Part shown: in pieces, positions 1 to 6,341 of the stretch
Numbering within the stretch: the first letter of the stretch is position 1
Layout: each line of letters starts with the position of its first letter
From: Leptospiraceae bacterium UBA2033
GTDB taxonomy: Bacteria; Spirochaetota; Leptospiria; Leptospirales; Leptospiraceae
Assembly (NCBI GenBank): GCA_002333425.1
Contig: DDBL01000067.1
Coordinates: 1,609 to 13,881 of the forward strand
Length of the DNA: 12,273 nucleotides
Direction of reading: 5' to 3'
The notes under the pieces: generated by a model
Database searches by the model: none
What the model was told of the DNA's origin: nothing
What the model saw: the letters and a program-made list of their open reading frames with translations, nothing else
Translations under genes and position numbers: made by a program

Positions 1-3
1 ACC

Positions 4-885
4 TTAAGAAGATGACTCTTTCGTGACACGATTTTCTGTGATTCGCATAATTAGGATCGAGAGAAAGAATAAAACGAGTAGAGGTGCAAAAAGCATCATC
101 ATAGAAAATACATCTGGACCTGGAGAAAGGACTGCTGAGAAGACAGAGAGGATAACCGTTGTTTCCCGCCACTTGGCAAGTAGGAAGTTTGAAGTAACAA
201 GTCCGAGTCTTCCGAGTAGGATTAATACAACTGGAAGTTCAAAGCTAAGCCCGAAGATGAGATGAATGTTAAAGAATACATCATAGTATTCGTCAATGGG
301 AAGTTTCATATCAATATCAGGCGGACGAAACATCACTAGAAATATTTTTAGAAAATTTTCAAATACAGTAAACCAACAAAGTGCTAGTCCGCCCCAAAAA
401 AGCAAAGTGGCAAAGGCTATCATGAATTTGCCGTAACGTTCTAAACTTACATCAACCGCAGGAGCAATGAATCCCCAAATGATATAAAGCAGTAAGGGAA
501 CACTAAATAGAATTGCTAAAATAAAAGAAGTCTTGAGATAAATCAACATCGGAGCCATGAGTTTGATTTGATAAAAAGTAGCATTAGCCCCGAGAACCTT
601 TTTGTAAGGAGAAGCAAAAATCTCATGCACCTCAGAACCAAAAAATAAAAACCCGATTGTAAATGCCCCGACTATAAAAAGACAATGAATCAACCTTTGT
701 CGTAATTCTTCAAGGTGATCTCCTAGACTCATGTATTTTTCTCGATTGCCAGCAGGAATTACTTCTTCTAATTCTTTGACCACAGGAATATTTGTAACTG
801 TAGGAATAGTTACAACAGGTTCGAGAGATTTTTGTTTGGTTTTTGGAGTTGGCTTTTTTTTTGCCTGTTTAGATTTTGCGACCAT
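4..885 (-). CDS. tatC: Twin-arginine translocase subunit TatC
   Basis: TatC is the inner-membrane receptor of the Tat pathway; it binds twin-arginine signal peptides and recruits TatA to export folded proteins. The 293-residue product shows the family signatures in order: HLEELRQRL at residues 57-65 (cytoplasmic N-terminal motif), GLSFELPVV at 212-220 with the conserved membrane Glu216, and SPGPDVFS at 254-261. About six membrane segments lie between residues 66 and 280. The gene begins 5 bp after the tatA stop with no clear ribosome site of its own, so translation is probably coupled. Odd feature: about 50 Lys/Pro/Thr-rich residues precede the TatC core, which normally starts near residue 10. 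A second ATG at 730-732 (Met52) would give a product of typical TatC length, with a weak GAGA motif upstream. Identity is secure; the true start is not. Confidence 0.96.
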   Translation of the reverse strand: MVAKSKQAKKKPTPKTKQKSLEPVVTIPTVTNIPVVKELEEVIPAGNREKYMSLGDHLEELRQRLIHCLFIVGAFTIGFLFFGSEVHEIFASPYKKVLGANATFYQIKLMAPMLIYLKTSFILAILFSVPLLLYIIWGFIAPAVDVSLERYGKFMIAFATLLFWGGLALCWFTVFENFLKIFLVMFRPPDIDMKLPIDEYYDVFFNIHLIFGLSFELPVVLILLGRLGLVTSNFLLAKWRETTVILSVFSAVLSPGPDVFSMMMLFAPLLVLFFLSILIMRITENRVTKESSS

Positions 886-890
886 TTAAG

Positions 891-1130
891 TTAAGACTTT
901 TTATCCGCCTTTTTTTTGGCAGGCTCTTCTTCTTTGAATTGGGATGTGGGCGGTATTTCAGGTTCATCTGAACTTGCACTAGAGAGAGATTTTTTAAATT
1001 CCTTGATACCAGTTCCTAAATCTTTTGCGAGAGCAGGAAGCTTTTTTCCTCCAAAGAGTAGTAAAGCGAGAAGTAGGATAAAAGCAATTTCCCAGGGACC
1101 AAGATTGAACAATGCGAGTGGTGGTAACAT
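891..1130 (-). CDS. tatA: Sec-independent translocase protein TatA
   Basis: TatA is the small single-span protein that oligomerises around TatC to form the Tat translocation path. The 79-residue product has the standard plan: a short periplasmic N-terminus, one transmembrane helix (about residues 10-27) with the polar Glu14 near its start, the FGGKKLP hinge at 26-32, an amphipathic helix ending in GIKEFKKSL at 41-49, and a charged Glu/Lys-rich tail. Length and motif spacing are normal for TatA rather than the longer TatB. The start is fixed by an AAGGAG ribosome site 5 nt upstream. It is the first gene of a tatA-tatC operon. No tatB is visible, so this may be a minimal TatAC system in which TatA also does the TatB job, unless tatB lies elsewhere. 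Confidence 0.95.
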   Translation of the reverse strand: MLPPLALFNLGPWEIAFILLLALLLFGGKKLPALAKDLGTGIKEFKKSLSSASSDEPEIPPTSQFKEEEPAKKKADKKS

Positions 1131-1135
1131 ACAAA

Positions 1136-1141
1136 CTCCTT
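1136..1141 (-). promoter_or_regulatory. Ribosome binding site of tatA
   Basis: On the minus strand AAGGAG lies 5 nt before the tatA ATG. It is the strongest Shine-Dalgarno sequence in the window and the only clear one for the tatA-tatC pair, since tatC has none. Confidence 0.85.
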
Positions 1142-1238
1142 GAGTATTCCTAGGCTAATTTTAGCTCATTGAAAACTCTAATTGTTAGTTTTATAAGGGC
1201 AAACGAGAAGTCAATCTTTTGCTTAGGGAGAAATTAAG

Positions 1239-1267
1239 TTGACAGACTGTGCTTAAATATTTATTAA
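1239..1267 (+). promoter_or_regulatory. Candidate sigma-70 promoter for the lipoprotein gene at 1274
   Basis: A perfect -35 box TTGACA (1239-1244) is followed after exactly 17 bp by TATTAA (1262-1267; four of six bases match TATAAT). It lies in the 143-bp divergent region between tatA and the rightward lipoprotein gene. The expected transcription start would fall at about 1274, the first possible ATG, so the message would be leaderless if that ATG is used. The rest of this intergenic stretch holds a weak minus-strand candidate for tatA (TTGACT at 1209-1214 with TATAAA only 13 bp away) and short imperfect inverted repeats; no coding sequence was seen there. Confidence 0.5.
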
Positions 1268-1273
1268 AAAGTT

Positions 1274-2203
1274 ATGTTTGATTCTCTCCTCATACGAGGA
1301 ATGTTAATACTCAAAGCAAAGACTGGCTTTTTATTTTTTATTCCGCTTCTGTTTAGTTTAACTTTTAACTGTAAAACTACTTTGAATTATAAGGAATTTA
1401 ACAAAGATGTTTTAGAGTTAGTAGCAGAAGCTGCCAAGTTAGAAAAAGAAGGTCGAATTGAGGAAGCCTTGCTTATCGCTCAGATCGTTAAAGGATATGA
1501 ACCTGATAACAAAGTTATCCAGTCAATTCTAGAAAAAGCAAACACCGTAGATGAACCTTCCATTCAGGCGAACGATTGGCTTGGATTTAATAAGTCTAAA
1601 CGTGCAAAATTAAAAAATGTCCAAGTGTGGGAAAGAATTCTCTGGTACATCCCCGACAGAATTGCGGACTTTTTCGATATATTTTCAGTTACCATCACAA
1701 CAGGACCACATTGGGGTGCAAGTGTTTGGGTTACTAGAGCAGGGCAAGTCACTGCATTTGGTGGTGGCTCTGTTGGACTTGGGTATTTTCAAAAGAGAAA
1801 TATTGGGGTAAGAGCAGAAGCGGTAGGCGAAATAGGAGTCGGTCCAATTGTTCCTACTCTCATCGGTGGCGGAAGAGCTGGGTCTAACGGTTTGGATTTT
1901 ATACTCACAAAAGATATTTTCCATAAACCAAGTGATGACTTGTATGAACACTATCGCGACTACTGGGGTGTTGGCGCTAAAGTTGGTTTTGCGTTTATTG
2001 GTTTAGAAATTGAAATACACCCGGTTGAAATATACGATCTGACAACAGGATTATTTTTATATGATCCGGCAAACGATGATTTTGCGACCACACGTTATTT
2101 GAGAATCAATCCAAAGTTAGAATATAAAATTAGAAATTTTACTTCCAAACAAAAAGACTACGATAAAGACAAATATCGTAATGAAAACTATCCAAAAAAT
2201 TAA
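1274..2203 (+). CDS. Predicted lipoprotein of unknown function, helical repeat plus Gly-rich domain
   Basis: I do not recognise this family. The 309-residue product starts with a signal sequence: basic residues around 14-16, a hydrophobic stretch at 18-30, then Leu-Thr-Phe-Asn-Cys, suggesting lipidation at Cys33. Residues 45-90 look like a short TPR-like helical hairpin (KEGRIEEALLIAQ). Residues 118-140 are aromatic-rich (WERILWYIPDRIADFFDIFS). Residues 141-205 and 232-262 alternate Gly with aliphatic and aromatic residues, suggesting beta structure, possibly membrane-associated. The tail (291-309) is Lys/Asp/Tyr/Asn-rich. Two starts are possible: ATG 1274, with no Shine-Dalgarno, and ATG 1301 (Met10), which has AGGA directly abutting it. 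Either keeps the signal peptide. It is the first of three same-strand genes. Envelope location is inferred from the signal; function is unknown. Confidence 0.8.
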   Translation: MFDSLLIRGMLILKAKTGFLFFIPLLFSLTFNCKTTLNYKEFNKDVLELVAEAAKLEKEGRIEEALLIAQIVKGYEPDNKVIQSILEKANTVDEPSIQANDWLGFNKSKRAKLKNVQVWERILWYIPDRIADFFDIFSVTITTGPHWGASVWVTRAGQVTAFGGGSVGLGYFQKRNIGVRAEAVGEIGVGPIVPTLIGGGRAGSNGLDFILTKDIFHKPSDDLYEHYRDYWGVGAKVGFAFIGLEIEIHPVEIYDLTTGLFLYDPANDDFATTRYLRINPKLEYKIRNFTSKQKDYDKDKYRNENYPKN

Positions 2204-2211
2204 TTGTACAC

Positions 2212-2217
2212 AGAGGG
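2212..2217 (+). promoter_or_regulatory. Ribosome binding site deciding the start at 2226
   Basis: AGAGGG lies 8 nt before ATG 2226. This favours 2226 over an in-frame ATG at 2181 that would overlap the preceding gene and push the signal peptide 15 residues inward. Confidence 0.7.
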
Positions 2218-2225
2218 AAATTATT

Positions 2226-2990
2226 ATGAAAAAAACTATTTTACTTATTATCTTTGGTTTATTTTTAAACGTTATGAATTGCGCCAATAGAGTTGACCCT
2301 GTTATCGAAAAAGCCAAACGATCTTGTAATATAAAATTTATTACAGATCAATTAGTTCCTGATGTAACAGTTTTATTAGCCTCAGCTACTACAGGCTCAT
2401 CCTCGGGCGGCACTACAACCGGAACAACGGCTGCGGTTACTATCACTCATCCGTCAAGCTCTGCAACCTTTAATAGTCCTCAATTTATTTCTGCCATAAA
2501 CGAAAATGGTTCAACTATCACAGGAACTATTAACGATGACGCTACGGTGCATGTTTTTGCATTCAAAGGATTGACTACCTATGAGCAATGGGTTTTAAAA
2601 TTTAATTCAAATACGACAACTGTTTGTAAAGCAGGGACACTTTTAGCAGGCGTAAATTCGGACGATTCGATAAATTACAAACAATTGAGTGTAAGTATTA
2701 CAACTTCTGCGAACATTCTTCTGGCAGGAACAAGTGCGAATTCTTTCATTGTATGTACTTCGGCTAACAACGCGTTAGTCACTGGGACTACTTCAACTGC
2801 AAGTTCAAGTTCAACTTATTCAATTGATTTGAGAAAAGATCTGAGTTCGGCAGGTAGTACTGGATCACTACTTTCTAATTTGCAAGCCGCTCAGAAACAA
2901 GTTAAGAATATTACTTCTAGTCTAAATTATGCTAAGTGTATGAACGACGCTGAGCGAATTGGGGATATTAAAGATTTTATGCTGTTTTAG
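2226..2990 (+). CDS. Predicted Ser/Thr-rich lipoprotein of unknown function
   Basis: The 254-residue product has a compact lipoprotein signal: MKK, a hydrophobic core to residue 16, then Val-Met-Asn-Cys with Cys19 as the likely lipidated residue. Four more cysteines (34, 134, 177, 238) could form disulfides outside the cytoplasm. Residues 53-82 form a Ser/Thr/Gly low-complexity linker. Residues about 70-115 (VTITHP to GTINDDATVHVFAF) resemble an Ig-like beta-sandwich strand pattern, though this is only suggestive. A second Ser/Thr patch spans 186-200. The C-terminal 40 residues look helical. It starts 22 bp after the previous lipoprotein gene with its own ribosome site, so the two are probably co-transcribed. 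I cannot name a family or function. The overlapping 2181 start is rejected because the signal peptide and ribosome site fit 2226. Confidence 0.8.
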   Translation: MKKTILLIIFGLFLNVMNCANRVDPVIEKAKRSCNIKFITDQLVPDVTVLLASATTGSSSGGTTTGTTAAVTITHPSSSATFNSPQFISAINENGSTITGTINDDATVHVFAFKGLTTYEQWVLKFNSNTTTVCKAGTLLAGVNSDDSINYKQLSVSITTSANILLAGTSANSFIVCTSANNALVTGTTSTASSSSTYSIDLRKDLSSAGSTGSLLSNLQAAQKQVKNITSSLNYAKCMNDAERIGDIKDFMLF

Positions 2991-3017
2991 ATTTAGTAAA
3001 ATTTCTAAAATAGAATT

Positions 3018-3024
3018 AAGAGGA
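3018..3024 (+). promoter_or_regulatory. Ribosome binding site of the AGMO-like gene
   Basis: AAGAGGA lies 4 nt before ATG 3029 and supports that start. The 38-bp gap from the preceding lipoprotein holds no obvious terminator, so read-through from upstream is plausible. Confidence 0.6.
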
Positions 3025-3028
3025 CAAA

Positions 3029-4357
3029 ATGCAAACAACGCTAAATAGCGATATTTTTATGGAATACTCCTTCTTTGTAATGATAGTATTTATCATTACA
3101 GAATTGTTTTTATCTTATTGGCAAGGTAAAAATTTCTACCGGCTAAATGTTTTAATCGCAGATGTGAGCACTGGTGTGATATTCGCCTTAGTTGGAGTAG
3201 TGATTCTTGCGGGTGCTTTAATCGTTTACAACTACGTAGAAACTCATTTTTCACTTTCTGCATTGGGTTATAAATTTTTTATTTTAGAAAGTCCGTTTTC
3301 TTTTTCGCCGAGTTTCTCAGTGAACTGGCAAGCATTAGTCAGTTGGACTTTTGCAATTGTTCTATCTGATTTTATTTACTACTGGTTTCATAGACATTGC
3401 CACACATTTAACTTCTTGTGGGCAACACATGTTACCCACCACTCTACACAAGAAATGAATCTCTCAGTTGCATTTAGAGGAAATGGACTCCAAAGAATTT
3501 TTGAGTATACTTATTATTTGGCGATGGCATTTCTTGGAATTCCGTGGGCTATGTTTCTACTATCGCATCGAATTTTAAAAGTGTATCAATTTTTTGTACA
3601 CACAAGGTATTTTGGTAAGTTAGGAATTTTTGAAGAATTTATGGTGACACCTTCCAATCATCGAGTTCATCATGGAACCCAAATTAAATACTTAGACAAA
3701 AACCACGGTGGAATTTTTATCATTTGGGACAGATTATTCGGAACTTACGAAGATGAAACGGACGAACCAATTTATGGTCTAACAAAACCGGTTAATTCTT
3801 TTAATCCCATCACAGTGAATTTTCATGTGTATTACGATATAGTAAAAAATCTTTTTAAAGTGAAATCCTTCTCAGATGCAATTGGTCTTTTTGTAAAACA
3901 CCCAGGCTGGAAACCAGACTACATGAAAACAAAAGACGATGAAATAAAAGAACCCGCTTACACAGAAAAATACGATCCAAATCCTCCTACGGGAGTTATG
4001 ATCTATGTTGCTCTCCAAACATTTGTTTTAATGGCTGTTGGTTTAGTGATTTGGAAATTTGCAAAGCTCGATATGGAAGATGGAATTACTTTGACTTTGG
4101 TTTCTCTAATTGTTGTCTTTAGCCTCTTCTCAATCAATCGCACAATGGAAATGAAACGTTGGTCAAGAAGAACGGAAGCAGTCCGAAATACTCTTTTTAT
4201 CGCGATATTTCTTTATTCGCTACTATATTCAAAACTCCCAAACATTGAGTATTTCGCGATACCGTTAGCCGCTTTATCTCTGATATCACTTCTTTGGATT
4301 TTAATTAAGAGAAAAACATTCTTCGATCTTACAAATATCAAGGACTCTTGGTATTAG
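3029..4357 (+). CDS. Sterol desaturase / fatty acid hydroxylase family membrane protein, alkylglycerol-monooxygenase-like
   Basis: The family consists of integral-membrane di-iron enzymes that hydroxylate or desaturate lipids using O2. The 442-residue product carries the expected eight-histidine set: HRHCH at 121-125 (HX3H), HVTHH at 134-138 (HX2HH) and HRVHH at 211-215 (HX2HH). The context NFLWATHVTHHS, then KNHGG at 224-228, IIWDRLFGTY at 231-240 and YGLTKP at 249-254, most resembles alkylglycerol monooxygenase (AGMO), which cleaves ether-linked alkylglycerols. Membrane segments fall at about 14-30, 44-70, 102-120 and 160-178. A C-terminal block at about 322-426 adds roughly four more beyond the catalytic domain. 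The gene follows the two lipoprotein genes and ends inside the 3' end of the opposing gene (20-bp overlap). Superfamily is secure; the AGMO-type substrate is inferred from motif context. Confidence 0.9.
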   Translation: MQTTLNSDIFMEYSFFVMIVFIITELFLSYWQGKNFYRLNVLIADVSTGVIFALVGVVILAGALIVYNYVETHFSLSALGYKFFILESPFSFSPSFSVNWQALVSWTFAIVLSDFIYYWFHRHCHTFNFLWATHVTHHSTQEMNLSVAFRGNGLQRIFEYTYYLAMAFLGIPWAMFLLSHRILKVYQFFVHTRYFGKLGIFEEFMVTPSNHRVHHGTQIKYLDKNHGGIFIIWDRLFGTYEDETDEPIYGLTKPVNSFNPITVNFHVYYDIVKNLFKVKSFSDAIGLFVKHPGWKPDYMKTKDDEIKEPAYTEKYDPNPPTGVMIYVALQTFVLMAVGLVIWKFAKLDMEDGITLTLVSLIVVFSLFSINRTMEMKRWSRRTEAVRNTLFIAIFLYSLLYSKLPNIEYFAIPLAALSLISLLWILIKRKTFFDLTNIKDSWY

Positions 4358-6341
4358 ATTTTAATTGAATGAGTTCCTTCTCAGAAGGAAATAGCTTGTT
4401 AAGTCTGAGTAGTTCATCACTAAGATTCAAATAAGCTCTTGTGTATTCGTTGTGCACTTTACATTTTTCAACGTCGATTTGGCAATACCCTAAATCTACG
4501 AATGGCGGTATAATACTCTTAGTCTCTCCAAGCCCACCTGTCACAGATTGAAAGTATAAAAAGTCGTTATTGATCCAACCAAAAATATTTCCATACGCAA
4601 AGTAAGCGGAGTTACCCTGTGTTTTGCGTAAGTCTCTTCCAAGTGCGCTAAAGTAAATTTCTCTTTCCATAAATCCAAGAACAGTCGGAATAAAATCTAA
4701 CTGAGAAGTTATATCTGTTCTGAGACTAACATCGACTTTCCCCGGCGCGTAGATTAAAAATGGAACATGTCTGTCTTCTAAGTAATTTAAAAAGCGGTGG
4801 TGAGAATGGTCTGACACAAAAAAGAAAACAGTATCCTTAAAATAGTCTGCTTTTTTTGCCTTCTCTAAGTATTCATGAACTGCCCAGTCAGCATAGTGAA
4901 GCACATTCAGATATTCAAAATCCTGAACTGTGTTGTCGAATAATTGAAATTTGTCGTCAGGGACTAAATACGGATAATGCGTAGTACCCGTATGAATCAC
5001 TGCCATGACTGGTTTATTTTTTGGTGCGGAAAGAATTTTATTATGAAGTGCATCCAGAGAGGATTCATCCAAATAACTCCAAGGTCCGGTTTTGTATTCA
5101 GGATTTTTCTCTAGTTCATTTTTTCCGACTAGTGTATCAAATCCCCAGTGAAACATGATACTTCCCTTGTTGTTAAAACTTAAATCGGTTCCTGTTACGA
5201 AAAGCGTTTCGTATCCGAGAGATTTTCCAATATTTCCAAGTCCCGAAAATCGACTGAGAATCTGTGGAGTCCTAACAGCCGTTAGCCCCGGGCGATCGGG
5301 AACTCCGCCAATGAGAGCCATGAGTCCATTCGTAGTCCTTCCTCCACTTGCAAAAAAACGATTAAAGAAAGTTCCTTTTCTACTGAGCGCATTAAAATGA
5401 GGAGTGATTTCTTTACCATTTACCTTGCCGGAGCCAATCATATCCACATATTTTCCAGTCCAACCTTCGAGTACGAGGATTACTATATTCGGTAGCGGTT
5501 TATCGGTCTTAGACTCAAGTTTGCGAAGTAGCGGATACTCTTCGCTTACAAATTCTGCACCCGCATAAGAAATTTCTTTTCGGACCAAACGAACTGCTTC
5601 GTCTTTCTCCATGAAGTGACGAGAATCGACCTTGGTCATCTTCATATCTGTCACAACCGTAAACCACGGATTGAGTGCCAAATCGTTCATAATACTTTCT
5701 TTACTGACAATCGCATCACTCGTTCGGAGGGGACTTGATTGAAATCCGCCCCTAATTCCAATTACAAGTAAGGCAGCTACTAAAATAAATTGAAGGATCG
5801 CATAAGGAAGTTTAATCTCTGCGTGCTCGTATGGATATTTCTTCTGAACTTTGTAAATCAAAAAAATAATTCCAGCTATGCCCAAAATTCCTGCTAAAAA
5901 TAAAAATGGATTTTGTGCAAACGCAGATCCAACAAGAGGCAGCAGTTCAAATCCAAGGTAGGCAAATGCCTCGTATCCCAAGTGTTTGTTTCCATTTTCG
6001 TAATAGATAACATCTGCAATTAATAGAAAAAGCAAAGCTATGATAGAAAAAGAAGGAAAACTTCTCCAGATAAATCGAACAATACGATACCGATTTAAAA
6101 AGTGAATAGAGGAGATAACGAGCGTAAACCCAAGCAAAATACAAATCGCGGCAATATCAAAACGAATTCCGAGCACGAATGCTTTTAGAATCAAAAAAGG
6201 GGTTCCTTCTTTGATTCGATAGGAATAAACAAAAAAGAACGTTATGCGGTATAATGAAAGTGCAATAAATGATGTAAGCGCAATCACTAAGTGAAAGCGA
6301 ATGTAAAAAGGTAGTTTATAAAAGAGTTTTTTCATATTCAT
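4338..6341 (-). CDS. LTA-synthase-like membrane phosphotransferase (sulfatase/alkaline-phosphatase fold)
   Basis: The 667-residue product has the LtaS/OpgB/EptA plan: about five N-terminal transmembrane segments (roughly 12-39, 50-78, 96-113, 146-164, 180-198), then an extracytoplasmic sulfatase-fold domain from residue 284. Likely catalytic features are Glu292 in NIVILVLEGW (metal), Thr336 in GGRTTNG (candidate nucleophile), the His450/His455 region in HTGTTHYPY, and Asp511-His512 in VSDHSHH (metal). Such enzymes move phosphoglycerol or phosphoethanolamine from phospholipids onto glycans, lipids or lipid A. A diderm spirochaete has no classical lipoteichoic acid, so the acceptor is unknown. 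The start overlaps the upstream dehydrogenase-like gene as ATGA with no ribosome site, indicating translational coupling. An ATG two codons in (6333-6335) is a minor alternative. The 3' end overlaps the opposing gene by 20 bp. Confidence 0.9.
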   Translation of the reverse strand: MNMKKLFYKLPFYIRFHLVIALTSFIALSLYRITFFFVYSYRIKEGTPFLILKAFVLGIRFDIAAICILLGFTLVISSIHFLNRYRIVRFIWRSFPSFSIIALLFLLIADVIYYENGNKHLGYEAFAYLGFELLPLVGSAFAQNPFLFLAGILGIAGIIFLIYKVQKKYPYEHAEIKLPYAILQFILVAALLVIGIRGGFQSSPLRTSDAIVSKESIMNDLALNPWFTVVTDMKMTKVDSRHFMEKDEAVRLVRKEISYAGAEFVSEEYPLLRKLESKTDKPLPNIVILVLEGWTGKYVDMIGSGKVNGKEITPHFNALSRKGTFFNRFFASGGRTTNGLMALIGGVPDRPGLTAVRTPQILSRFSGLGNIGKSLGYETLFVTGTDLSFNNKGSIMFHWGFDTLVGKNELEKNPEYKTGPWSYLDESSLDALHNKILSAPKNKPVMAVIHTGTTHYPYLVPDDKFQLFDNTVQDFEYLNVLHYADWAVHEYLEKAKKADYFKDTVFFFVSDHSHHRFLNYLEDRHVPFLIYAPGKVDVSLRTDITSQLDFIPTVLGFMEREIYFSALGRDLRKTQGNSAYFAYGNIFGWINNDFLYFQSVTGGLGETKSIIPPFVDLGYCQIDVEKCKVHNEYTRAYLNLSDELLRLNKLFPSEKELIQLKSNTKSP

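Noticed and set aside
1154..1165. Short palindrome GCTAA-TT-TTAGC in the tatA leader
   Set aside because: Five-base arms with a two-base centre are expected by chance in AT-rich DNA, and nothing else supports a regulatory role.
1190..1214. TTGACT ... TATAAA on the minus strand as a tatA promoter
   Set aside because: The spacer is only 13 bp, too short for a normal sigma-70 promoter; no better-spaced pair was found.
2181..2225. Upstream in-frame ATG extending the second lipoprotein by 15 residues
   Set aside because: It overlaps the preceding gene, lacks a ribosome site and would bury the signal peptide. ATG 2226 has AGAGGG at good spacing.
2985..3010. Inverted repeat TTTTAGA / TCTAAAA after the second lipoprotein gene, possible terminator
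   Set aside because: The 7-bp stem has a single G-C pair, the loop is 12 nt and no T-run follows. It also overlaps the stop codon and lies just before the next gene's ribosome site, so it is not a credible terminator.
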